Positions 47,926 through 54,792 of a DNA stretch of 64,000 nucleotides are shown piece by piece (position 1 is the first letter of the stretch; every line of letters begins with the position of its first letter). The notes beneath the pieces were generated by a model that made no database searches, was not told the origin of the DNA, and was given only the letters and a program-made list of their open reading frames with translations. Source of the stretch: Filimonas effusa (GTDB taxonomy: Bacteria; Bacteroidota; Bacteroidia; Chitinophagales; Chitinophagaceae); assembly GCF_004118675.1 (NCBI RefSeq), contig NZ_SDHZ01000001.1, positions 2,418,001 through 2,482,000 of the forward strand, written 5' to 3'. Both the position numbers and the translations under genes were made by a program.

Positions 47926-48777
47926 TTATTTCCCTTCCACTCCCAACGTCATCACCGGAACATGTGATTTCAGCACCAGTTCCCTGGTATGACTTTTCTG
48001 CGTCAGCATTTCCAGGATATTATGTTTTTTGGGCAGCACAACCAGCAGATCCAGGTGCTGTTTCGAAGCAAACTCTATAATGGCCGCATCAATATTGTCG
48101 TTTTCCACAAAATGATATTCAGGGTTCGCCACCTGCAGCTTTTGTTCAAGCTGCGCATGTTCTTTTTGAACTTGCTGCTGGTTGGCGCCTTTATGCCGCA
48201 CATTCAGCACATGCAGTTTGGCCTCGAACATTTCCGAAAACTTAGCCAAAGCTTCTGCCGGCAGTTTATCGGCAACATGATTGAAATCGCAGGCCAGCCC
48301 TATATTATGGATCTCCGCTTTATCGGCACACAAAGGAACAGTGATAAGCGACCAGGGTAAATGTTTCATGGCATACACGGTATGTCCGCCAAAAACAAAA
48401 CGTTCGGTAACGGTAGTACCCTGACTGCCCATTACCACCAGGTAGGGACGAATGTTATCACAAGCCGTTTTAAGCTCATTAAAGAAAGTACCTGTTCTTA
48501 TTAAAGTGTTGATGCACAGTTTACCTTTCGATCTGCGGCGAAGTTCATCTTTCAACTGATCGAGTTCCTGCTGCGCATCGCGGTTCAGTTCATCGATATT
48601 GAGATTCAGGGAAGCTTCGCTGAAAGCAACCTGTAAAACCACGATATGAAGCAACAACAACTCTTTCTTAGCCGTCACTGCCAGGTCCGCCGCATAGGCA
48701 GCAGCGTTCAGCGAAGCTTTTGAAAAATCAGTTGCAACGATAATGGTTCCGGGATTTGAATAAGAATGCGTTTCCAT
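47926..48777 (-). CDS. Tandem universal stress protein (UspA family)
   Basis: 283 residues from the ATG at 48777, two UspA domains in tandem. The first has TIIVATDFSKASLNAAAYA at the start and a G-x2-G-x9-G(S/T)-like end at VVMGSQGTTVTERFVFGGHT (about 120-140). The second is shorter and less conserved; the ATP-binding glycines are largely lost there. Cytoplasmic stress protein with ATP-binding in the first half. It lies 35 bases downstream of the eRF1-domain-3-like gene, in one unit. Confidence 0.92.
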   Translation of the reverse strand: METHSYSNPGTIIVATDFSKASLNAAAYAADLAVTAKKELLLLHIVVLQVAFSEASLNLNIDELNRDAQQELDQLKDELRRRSKGKLCINTLIRTGTFFNELKTACDNIRPYLVVMGSQGTTVTERFVFGGHTVYAMKHLPWSLITVPLCADKAEIHNIGLACDFNHVADKLPAEALAKFSEMFEAKLHVLNVRHKGANQQQVQKEHAQLEQKLQVANPEYHFVENDNIDAAIIEFASKQHLDLLVVLPKKHNILEMLTQKSHTRELVLKSHVPVMTLGVEGK

Positions 48778-48812
48778 AAAAAAGAGATTAGACGTGAACA
48801 ATCGTGACAGCG

Positions 48813-49208
48813 TCAATAAATAGAGAAAACCGGGGGCTGCTCAAGCACTAATGCCATACCTTGATACTGGCCCAAACAACCCGCAGGCAGCGAAACAACT
48901 GCTCCACCGGCAGCCTCTACCCTCCCGATAATATCCTCTGTAATATTCTTAAGGGAAGAAACTTCTCCGGTTACAACCTCGTTTGCTGCAACACAGATAT
49001 TCTCCATATCAACATGCCATGCCAAACATACAAATCCTTCTTCTACCAGCAACACCAGCGGCTCATTGTGCCAGAGCTGCTTCCAGATTTCATGAACACC
49101 CACTACCAGTGTTCCTGCCTTCGCCGTCTGTTCCAGTAAACCGGGAATGATATCCAACTCAACGGTTTCAAAAACAGCAGCGGGCATGATGGGATCAATG
49201 GTTCTCAT
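48813..49208 (-). CDS. Stand-alone protein resembling domain 3 of eRF1/Pelota (L7Ae-like)
   Basis: 131 residues. The layout NEPLVLLVEEGFVCLAWHVD, then EDIIGRVEAAGGAVVSLPAG, then CLGQYQGMALVLE resembles the L7Ae-like third domain of eRF1/Pelota and of bacterial baeRF proteins, where a 'GG-x-V-x-x-[LIV]' strand is followed by a 'G-x-x-L-x-x-[LG]-G-[IM]-A' helix. Here it is alone, with no release-factor N-domain. It would lie in one unit with the universal stress protein. The resemblance is by eye and needs a profile comparison. Confidence 0.6.
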   Translation of the reverse strand: MRTIDPIMPAAVFETVELDIIPGLLEQTAKAGTLVVGVHEIWKQLWHNEPLVLLVEEGFVCLAWHVDMENICVAANEVVTGEVSSLKNITEDIIGRVEAAGGAVVSLPAGCLGQYQGMALVLEQPPVFSIY

Positions 49209-49281
49209 TACCTCACTAATTTGATGTAACCCGAATTTCCGTAATCAACAGCTTACAAACAGTGAGTAGTATCAGAATCCA

Positions 49282-49299
49282 ATATGAGAATTATCATAT
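49282..49299. promoter_or_regulatory. Palindromic operator ATATGA-N6-TCATAT (site C)
   Basis: Core TGA (49285-49287) and TCA (49294-49296), a CRP/FNR-type TGA-N6-TCA palindrome. Its centre is exactly 33 bases upstream of the centre of the TACTTTTG element at 49320-49327. It also lies about 80 bases before the divergent eRF1-like/Usp unit and could serve both directions. Confidence 0.6.
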
Positions 49300-49319
49300 G
49301 TTTCGGGACCATTGAAGCC

Positions 49320-49327
49320 TACTTTTG
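49320..49327 (+). promoter_or_regulatory. -7 element TACTTTTG
   Basis: Exact TAnnTTTG, same octamer as at 53178-53185, at the same distance from a TGA-N6-TCA palindrome. No -33 TTTG at the normal distance, where the operator would stand in. Confidence 0.55.
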
Positions 49328-49329
49328 CG

Positions 49330-49412
49330 GAAAGAAATTGCATTAACCCCGACTCCTAAAAAAAAGAACGATTGCCGCTGACCGCTTGGATCTTATTCAG
49401 GCGGTTTTTTTT
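49330..49412 (+). ncRNA. Candidate regulated small RNA or leader ending in a terminator
   Basis: The transcript predicted from TACTTTTG would begin near 49330 and end at the hairpin/T-run at 49380-49412, about 80 bases. It contains an A-rich middle (49359-49367). The membrane protein gene at 49447 lies 35 bases beyond, so it would be reached only by read-through. Confidence 0.4.
49380..49412 (+). terminator. Terminator-like hairpin in front of the gene at 49447
   Basis: GACCGC (49380-49385) pairs with GCGGTT (49401-49406), with an outer CCGCTGA/TCAGGCGG alternative, then a run of eight T (49405-49412). Confidence 0.6.
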
Positions 49413-49446
49413 GCCTAATATTGGGCCTTCAAACCGAAACCGGAGT

Positions 49447-49854
49447 ATGAAAAAAGTGCTTTTATCGGGCCTGCTGGCCGGCGTCCTCTTATTTATAGCC
49501 AGTTATGGCGGTTTGTACCTGGCCATCAGGTACCTGCCCATCATCTTTGTCGATTATAATAACCCGCTGTTCAACTCAGACGGCAGCCGCGATGTGCTGT
49601 TCTACACACACGCCTTTGTTATAAGCCTCGCCTTATCCTGGTTCTGGGAAAGAAGTAAATCGGTATTTAAAGGAAATTTCCTGCTGCGCGGAATAGAATT
49701 CGGACTGGTATACGCCATCGTAGGACTGCTCCCGGTAATGTGGATCACCTTCAGCTCAATGGATATCACTTTGTCGATGGTAGGCTCCTGGTTCATCTAC
49801 GGCCTGTGCCAGTCCGTACTGGCAGGCGTGATCTTCGCGAAGATCAATCCATAA
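49447..49854 (+). CDS. Hypothetical four-helix membrane protein
   Basis: 135 residues from the ATG at 49447. Four hydrophobic segments: 3-22 (VLLSGLLAGVLLFIASYGGL), about 52-66, about 82-100 (FGLVYAIVGLLPVMWITF) and about 110-130. Family not recognised. Its stop is three bases from the convergent YceI stop. It would be the target gene of the leader and operator upstream. Confidence 0.75.
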   Translation: MKKVLLSGLLAGVLLFIASYGGLYLAIRYLPIIFVDYNNPLFNSDGSRDVLFYTHAFVISLALSWFWERSKSVFKGNFLLRGIEFGLVYAIVGLLPVMWITFSSMDITLSMVGSWFIYGLCQSVLAGVIFAKINP

Positions 49855-49857
49855 GCC

Positions 49858-50469
49858 TCAGGGCACTACCCTGAAGTTGATCCGGAACTCCACATCCAGC
49901 TCATTATTGGCGCGGATCATCCCTCCCAACTTTCTCGGAGGCGTAAGGTTGAAGTCTGAAAAAAGCACGGTTTGTGTACCTATCAGGTGAATGATCTTTT
50001 GATTATCTGCCGATACGCTGTAATTCACTTCCGTTCTCTTATTAACACCCGCCAGCTCAATATTCACAATCCCCTTGATACGTTCAGGATTCGCCTGCAG
50101 TGCAGGATATTTATCCAGCGATACAAACGTAATACGCAAATGAGGAAATTCTTTTGCCTTAAGCGTTTTACGCAGGTCGCTCGTCATCATCGCATTATTA
50201 CAGTCGAAGCTGCTCACCGATAAAGCCAGCTTGCCAGCCATCGCCAGCGGCATAGCCGCATTATTACTGAAAGCCAGCGTATCCGAATTCGGATAACCAT
50301 TAATACTGCAACTGAACTTGTTGACGTTGGTGCTGCCATTCACTTTTACCGAACAATCTTTTAAGATCACCCACCTGGCCTTGTAAGCGCCCTGGTAAAA
50401 CCCGGCGAACAAGACCCAGGAGACCAGTGCCAGTGTCGCTGAAAACATCCTGCTTTTTGTGATACGCAT
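49858..50469 (-). CDS. YceI-family lipid-binding protein (second copy)
   Basis: 203 residues with an N-terminal signal or anchor (FSATLALVSWVLFAGFYQGA). The YceI lipocalin-like barrel is visible: KVNGSTNVNKFSC, then MTSDLRKTLKAKEFPHLRITF, then ILGTQ-like HLIGTQTVLFSDFNLTPP and VEFRINFRV at the end. YceI proteins bind isoprenoid quinone-like lipids in the periplasm. It follows the porin gene on the same strand, with a terminator between them. Confidence 0.92.
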   Translation of the reverse strand: MRITKSRMFSATLALVSWVLFAGFYQGAYKARWVILKDCSVKVNGSTNVNKFSCSINGYPNSDTLAFSNNAAMPLAMAGKLALSVSSFDCNNAMMTSDLRKTLKAKEFPHLRITFVSLDKYPALQANPERIKGIVNIELAGVNKRTEVNYSVSADNQKIIHLIGTQTVLFSDFNLTPPRKLGGMIRANNELDVEFRINFRVVP

Positions 50470-50482
50470 AAGAATCCCGGTT

Positions 50483-50512
50483 AAAAAAAACCAGGATGAA
50501 ATTTCATCCTGG
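50483..50512 (-). terminator. Terminator between porin and downstream YceI gene
   Basis: On the minus strand the perfect palindrome CCAGGATGAAA/TTTCATCCTGG is followed by eight T. It ends 14 bases before the ATG at 50469, so the second YceI gene needs read-through or a promoter inside the hairpin. Confidence 0.88.
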
Positions 50513-50553
50513 CTTCATGACAAAAATAAGAAAGAATGGGAACTATAGATACA

Positions 50554-51927
50554 TTAGAAGCCTACGACTGCTTCAATAACATATCCGTTGAATTTACCAC
50601 CCGCACGGTAATCAGCAGGAGGAAAATCTTTGTATTTCTGAATTACATATTCACCTTTCAGCAGCACGTTGGGAGTTAAGAACCAGCCACCGGCAAAAGC
50701 AACACGGTCAACTTTCACTTTGTTGGCAATACCACGCAGCTCAGCAGATACAGCATTGTAACGGCCACCTACAAACAGTTTTTCATTTTGCAGGAACCTG
50801 TAGATCACGTCAACTGCATATTGATTGAAGTTGCGGTCTTTGGTTTCAGCAGCAGTACGTCCGGCAGCAGTTTCATAAGTACCAAACACTTCCAGGCCTT
50901 GATATTTTACCAAACCGTTGAACATAAAGGCATTCACTTTTTTACCGAATCCTGGATCCAAACGGCCTGAAGCCAGGAACGCACTACCTTGTGTACCGGA
51001 AGCATTGTTCATGTTTTTCTCCATTACATTCTGATAGTTGGAACCACTACGGTCGCCTGAATACAGTGTGCTTGCACCACTGCTTTGGTTGCCATAATAA
51101 GAACCGCTTACACGAACTCTCAGGTCCTGGCTCAGTTTTTTATCGAAACCGGCTTTCAGGATGATAGAAGGTTGTTTTTTCAGTTTACCATCAGGGTTGC
51201 TCGCAGCAAACAGTGAGTCAACACCACCTCTCAGCAAACCATTGGTAACAGCCACCATACCGAAAAGGCCATTTTTACGGAGTAACACTTCACCACCGAT
51301 CTCAGTAGAAAACGCATCGATGATATTATTTTCCATGAAGGGGTTCCAGAGAGCCTGACCACCATCGGAACGACGATAGTGCGCATCACCATAGTTAACT
51401 TCATAGTGACCCACTTTAATGGTAGCGATCTTCATCAGATCGTCCCAGAATTTACCTTCGAAAGGCAGTTTGTCAAATTGAATAAAACCACCTTTTACCC
51501 AGAATTCATTGTGGTGCTTACTTGACATGTAAGAAGTCACATTCAGGCGGATACCATCAGCTAACTGCGCATCCATAAACAGGTTGGCCTGCGCCAGCTG
51601 GAAACCTGAAGTAATAGGCCTGAGCTTGTTACCAACGATGGTAGTACCGGGGTCAGCAACATACTGACCTACGTTGTTGTTCAACGCATCGGGGTTTTTA
51701 TGCTTCAGGTTCTGGAATTGCTGTGTAAATCCGGCACCCAGCCTGAAACGGATACCTTCAAAGGGAGTAGTAACAGTATCTTTAGGATCTTCAAAAACAT
51801 TGATACCTTGTTGACCATAGCTGCGCATGTTGTCAATTTTAGGCAGCACCTGGGCGTTCAAAGCAGCTGGCAAGAGTCCGATAGAGAGCACCAGCAGAGC
51901 GCTGAGGCTTTTCTTTTGCAGTTTCAT
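50554..51927 (-). CDS. Outer-membrane porin-like beta barrel
   Basis: 457 residues: signal peptide (LLVLSIGLLPAALNAQ), then alternating short amphipathic strands such as IRLNVTSYMSS, LRVRVSGSYYG, VFGTYETAAGR and VIEAVVGF, with the terminal phenylalanine of outer-membrane barrels. Similar in layout to phosphate/polyphosphate-selective or general porins. It starts 53 bases after the first YceI stop, so the two are one unit. Substrate unknown. Confidence 0.82.
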   Translation of the reverse strand: MKLQKKSLSALLVLSIGLLPAALNAQVLPKIDNMRSYGQQGINVFEDPKDTVTTPFEGIRFRLGAGFTQQFQNLKHKNPDALNNNVGQYVADPGTTIVGNKLRPITSGFQLAQANLFMDAQLADGIRLNVTSYMSSKHHNEFWVKGGFIQFDKLPFEGKFWDDLMKIATIKVGHYEVNYGDAHYRRSDGGQALWNPFMENNIIDAFSTEIGGEVLLRKNGLFGMVAVTNGLLRGGVDSLFAASNPDGKLKKQPSIILKAGFDKKLSQDLRVRVSGSYYGNQSSGASTLYSGDRSGSNYQNVMEKNMNNASGTQGSAFLASGRLDPGFGKKVNAFMFNGLVKYQGLEVFGTYETAAGRTAAETKDRNFNQYAVDVIYRFLQNEKLFVGGRYNAVSAELRGIANKVKVDRVAFAGGWFLTPNVLLKGEYVIQKYKDFPPADYRAGGKFNGYVIEAVVGF

Positions 51928-51980
51928 AATAGAAATTTTAATTGTGTGTGGTTTACGTGTCTATTCTATTGGTCTGTAAA

Positions 51981-52559
51981 TTATTTCTTCAGGGTTACGC
52001 TGAATGTCAGGGTAATGTCGTTACCGGTTTTAATAGTACCCATCATAAAGCTGGGAGGATCTATCTGGTAATCTTTCATGCTTATCTTTTTGGTACCTGT
52101 AACAGTTAATGTACCGTCGGCATTCGCTTTCAATGTAGCTACCAGGTCAGTTTCCTTGGTGAAACCGGCAAGGGTAAGTTTACCCTGGCATTTAATAACA
52201 TTACCGGTGATAGTAGCGGAAGTAAGGGTATAGGTAAGGTTGGGCGCCTTGCTTGTTTTTAAGGATTTGTAAGCGTTTTTGTCCATACCGCTTTTCTCAC
52301 TTTTCAGCGCTTCAGCAGGCGTAGTGAAAGTTAAAGCAGAAAGATCAGTGATCTGTCCGTTGGCGGCCACTACGAATGTAGCAGAAACATCACCTTTGCT
52401 CGATTTCATGGTCCAGTCGTGCATGGTAGAAGTACCGGCAACAGTTAAATTAAGATTGTCTTTAGACTGATATTTTACTTGTGCCATCGCCGCAAGTGTG
52501 ATCAATTGAATACCTGCAAGCAAAAGGATTTTTTTGAGGGGTGTGAAACAGTGTGTCAT
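51981..52559 (-). CDS. YceI-family lipid-binding protein (first copy)
   Basis: 192 residues from the ATG at 52559, which starts a signal peptide (LKKILLLAGIQLITLAAMAQ). YceI marks: LTVAGTSTMHDWTMKSSKG, TTPAEALKSEKSGMDKNAYK, LTLAGFTKETDLVATLKA and KISMKDYQIDPPSFMMGTI. First gene of the YceI-porin unit. Two TGA-N6-TCA palindromes and a TATTTTTG element lie in its 115-base leader region. Confidence 0.94.
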   Translation of the reverse strand: MTHCFTPLKKILLLAGIQLITLAAMAQVKYQSKDNLNLTVAGTSTMHDWTMKSSKGDVSATFVVAANGQITDLSALTFTTPAEALKSEKSGMDKNAYKSLKTSKAPNLTYTLTSATITGNVIKCQGKLTLAGFTKETDLVATLKANADGTLTVTGTKKISMKDYQIDPPSFMMGTIKTGNDITLTFSVTLKK

Positions 52560-52600
52560 ATAAAAATTTTTGTTATTGATAAAAAGCTCATTTACTAATG

Positions 52601-52608
52601 CAAAAATA
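52601..52608 (-). promoter_or_regulatory. -7 element TATTTTTG of the YceI-porin unit
   Basis: Exact TAnnTTTG on the minus strand. Its centre is 34 bases downstream of palindrome A1 and 56 bases downstream of A2. No -33 TTTG is seen. Confidence 0.55.
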
Positions 52609-52632
52609 ATATGAGAAATTAGAGTTAAAGAA

Positions 52633-52666
52633 TGACGCTTATCACTTAAATACGTGATAACTGTCA
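52633..52666. promoter_or_regulatory. Two TGA-N6-TCA palindromes 22 bases apart (sites A1 and A2)
   Basis: A1: TGA 52633-52635, TCA 52642-52644. A2: TGA 52655-52657, TCA 52664-52666. Centres are exactly 22 bases, two helical turns, apart. Because the two copies mirror each other, the whole 36-base stretch 52632-52667 reads as a large inverted repeat (TTATCAC-N8-GTGATAA with GTCAT ends). Typical of class II plus class III CRP/FNR promoters. Confidence 0.65.
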
Positions 52667-52674
52667 TAAGGGAC

Positions 52675-53049
52675 TTACATCCATTCCGCACAAAAACGGC
52701 TGAACGGCTGCCTTAATTCAAGGACTAATTTTTCTTCAACTATATATTGTTGCTCCAGCTGATCCATTTTAACAGGCAAGTGATCATCGCTGTCAAATCC
52801 ACTACGCTTTGCTAACTCTTTACGCGTAGCGGCGATATTCGCCTTTATGTCGTTTAAAAGATTTTCTATTACCTCCGTATGAAGGCTAAACTGGTTTTCG
52901 TAATGTTCTACTTCAGCCAAAACTTCCTGGGCAGCATTCTTAGAAGCCACTTCGTTGAGCCTTTGCCGTAGTATCAGGATCTCTTCTTTGTAAAACTGTA
53001 GCGCACGAACCCAGTCGTTGTGCGTACTGTTCAGGTGGCGAATATTCAT
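52675..53049 (-). CDS. Small helical protein, paralogue of 53335-53727
   Basis: 124 residues from the ATG at 53049. Almost wholly alpha-helical with coiled-coil character, no signal or membrane segment. It aligns without a gap over 56 residues, from W13 to the DI pair, with the protein encoded on the other side of the shared 285-base divergent gap. It ends just before the A1/A2 sites. Family not recognised; a DUF-type helical bundle. Nothing suggests a catalytic site. Confidence 0.78.
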   Translation of the reverse strand: MNIRHLNSTHNDWVRALQFYKEEILILRQRLNEVASKNAAQEVLAEVEHYENQFSLHTEVIENLLNDIKANIAATRKELAKRSGFDSDDHLPVKMDQLEQQYIVEEKLVLELRQPFSRFCAEWM

Positions 53050-53140
53050 ATTTCTGTCATTTAGAGCACAAAGAAACAAAGCAATCAAACGTTAGGCAAT
53101 GATCAATATCTGCCTGATTATAACACACATCAGTATAAGG

Positions 53141-53156
53141 AATGATGGTAATCATT
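53141..53156. promoter_or_regulatory. Palindromic operator AATGA-N6-TCATT (site B)
   Basis: Perfect arms: TGA 53143-53145, TCA 53152-53154. Centre is exactly 33 bases upstream of the centre of the TACTTTTG element at 53178-53185, on the plus strand. Confidence 0.65.
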
Positions 53157-53177
53157 TATAAAGGCAATTGCCTCCAC

Positions 53178-53185
53178 TACTTTTG
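53178..53185 (+). promoter_or_regulatory. -7 element TACTTTTG before the gene at 53335
   Basis: Exact TAnnTTTG, same octamer as at 49320-49327. A transcript from here would have a leader of about 145 bases. Confidence 0.55.
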
Positions 53186-53256
53186 TGTAAGTTTTTGATC
53201 TCATCCTGCTACCACAGCCAACTGTAGAAAGGATGTAAGAAAACACACATAAACAA

Positions 53257-53268
53257 TGATTATAGTCA
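53257..53268. promoter_or_regulatory. TGA-N6-TCA palindrome (site D)
   Basis: TGA 53257-53259, TCA 53266-53268. Its centre is 55 bases upstream of the centre of TACATTTG at 53314-53321, near -61.5 if that element is used. Confidence 0.5.
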
Positions 53269-53313
53269 CTATTTGTAATGATTTTAAGCAGATTCTTGCA
53301 GATAGGGCCGCTT

Positions 53314-53321
53314 TACATTTG
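53314..53321 (+). promoter_or_regulatory. Second -7 element TACATTTG before the gene at 53335
   Basis: Exact TAnnTTTG ending 13 bases before the ATG. It would give a very short leader. No -33 TTTG at 19 bases. Confidence 0.45.
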
Positions 53322-53334
53322 AAGATTACTCAGG

Positions 53335-53727
53335 ATGACAAACCGCATAAACAATAAAGAACCAGCTCCGATAGAAGCCAAGCAGTGGCTTGTCATATTG
53401 GATGAACTAAGGCAGGTGAATATATTGCTTAAGAATAGGCTGGTACATGCGCTCAAGCAGGATGTAAGCCGGAATTTCATAGAAACAGCAGAATACTATC
53501 ACCAGAAATTCATAGATAAAGACCAGTTGATCAGACTGTTACGCCACGATATCACCAGCCTCCTCGAAGAGCATATCGATGCACAGGACGATAGTGCACC
53601 CTGGTTAAGCCGTTTCTTTACCCTGGAAAAAGATATGCAGCGCATCATCTCCGAATTCAGCGGAATGAAAGCTGCCTTTGAAACCTATTTATCAGAGAAA
53701 CAAGATGTCCGTGCCACCGGCTCCTAG
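53335..53727 (+). CDS. Small helical protein, paralogue of 52675-53049
   Basis: 130 residues, helical, soluble. Shared positions with its divergent paralogue include the tryptophan at residue 18, RL around residue 35, EYY near 52, F near 59 and LxxDI near 70. Preceded by sites B and D and two TAnnTTTG elements. Its stop shares the four bases CTAG with the stop of the convergent response regulator gene. Function unknown. Confidence 0.78.
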   Translation: MTNRINNKEPAPIEAKQWLVILDELRQVNILLKNRLVHALKQDVSRNFIETAEYYHQKFIDKDQLIRLLRHDITSLLEEHIDAQDDSAPWLSRFFTLEKDMQRIISEFSGMKAAFETYLSEKQDVRATGS

Positions 53728-54782
53728 TTCAGCATGTTTTCGAGCTTGGTATAATTCAACACCTGGATTTGACTACCCTGAATACTGATCATCCCTTCTT
53801 CCTTAAACTCACTCAAAGTCCTGATCAGTGACTCCTTGGCAACACCCGCAATGGCCGCAAGGTTCTCGCGGGAAAAATCGATGGTAAAGGCGCTGTTTTT
53901 AGTAGGATTGTATTTTTTATAAAGGGCGACAAGCGTGTCTGCCACTTTTTTACGAAGAGAATTGTAGGCGATATTTAATAACTGGTCCTCTTTTTCATTG
54001 ATATTCTTAGCCAGAATGCCAATAAATTTCTTCATCACCACCGGATTTGAGCCAAGTAACTGCTCAAATTCGGAACGGGGTATCATAGCCAGCTCCGTTT
54101 CTTCAAGCGCTTCGGCATTCTCACGATAAGTCCTGCCCTCCAGTAAAGCCATGTATCCAAGAAAATCACCTTCGGCATATAGGTTGGTTATCAACTCTTT
54201 ACCGTCGTCGTTCCGCTTGTAACACTTTACTTTCCCCTTGATAATATAGTATAAACGCGAAGGATGGTTCCCCTCGGCATAAATGAGTTGCTTTTTCCTG
54301 AACTTATCGGTGCTGCGGTCTTCCTTCAAAGCTTCCAGGTAATCTTTACCCGACGAAATATTGATCAGCTCGTCAACACCGGAAATATCTTTCGCAAATT
54401 CCTGCCTTAACAGGCTCGCCTTACGCAAACGGCTTTCAATAGCACTGAGCAGCTCCGCCCCCTCAAAAGGTTTGGTGATATAATCATCAGCCCCCATTTC
54501 CATCCCCTTTCTTATCTCAGAACGTTCCGATTTTGCAGTAAGGAATATAAAAGGAATGTTCTGAAGCGCATTATTACGTTGCAGCATGTGCAGCACGCCA
54601 TAACCGTCAAGTACCGGCATCATAATATCGCAAATGATAAGATCAGGCTTGTGCTGTTGCGCCAGCGCCACCCCCTCTTTTCCATCTGCAGCCGCTACCA
54701 CCTCGTATCCTGCGAGCTCCAGGATCTCCGTCATATTCTCCCTGATTTCCGTATTGTCTTCGATAAGTAAGATCTTCTGCAT
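53724..54782 (-). CDS. Response regulator fusing a receiver domain to a CRP/FNR-like DNA-binding protein
   Basis: 352 residues from the ATG at 54782. Residues 1-120: CheY-like receiver with phospho-acceptor D52, acidic pair E8-D9, T82 and K104. Residues about 150-245: cyclic-nucleotide-binding-fold domain that lacks the Arg-Ser/Thr of cAMP-binding proteins (sequence ALLEGRTYRENAEALEE). Residues about 265-345: Crp-type winged helix, recognition helix AKESLIRTLSEF with E317 and R321, the pair that contacts TGA half-sites in CRP and FNR. It has no FNR-type cysteine cluster (only C51 and C187). It lies ten bases after the histidine kinase, its likely phosphodonor. Confidence 0.94.
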   Translation of the reverse strand: MQKILLIEDNTEIRENMTEILELAGYEVVAAADGKEGVALAQQHKPDLIICDIMMPVLDGYGVLHMLQRNNALQNIPFIFLTAKSERSEIRKGMEMGADDYITKPFEGAELLSAIESRLRKASLLRQEFAKDISGVDELINISSGKDYLEALKEDRSTDKFRKKQLIYAEGNHPSRLYYIIKGKVKCYKRNDDGKELITNLYAEGDFLGYMALLEGRTYRENAEALEETELAMIPRSEFEQLLGSNPVVMKKFIGILAKNINEKEDQLLNIAYNSLRKKVADTLVALYKKYNPTKNSAFTIDFSRENLAAIAGVAKESLIRTLSEFKEEGMISIQGSQIQVLNYTKLENMLN

Positions 54783-54792
54783 ATCTGTAAAG

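Noticed and set aside
49253-49263. A -7 element for the eRF1-like/Usp unit under site C
   Set aside because: The best match (ACTGTTTG) misses the TA; the plus-strand TACTTTTG is a far better partner for site C.
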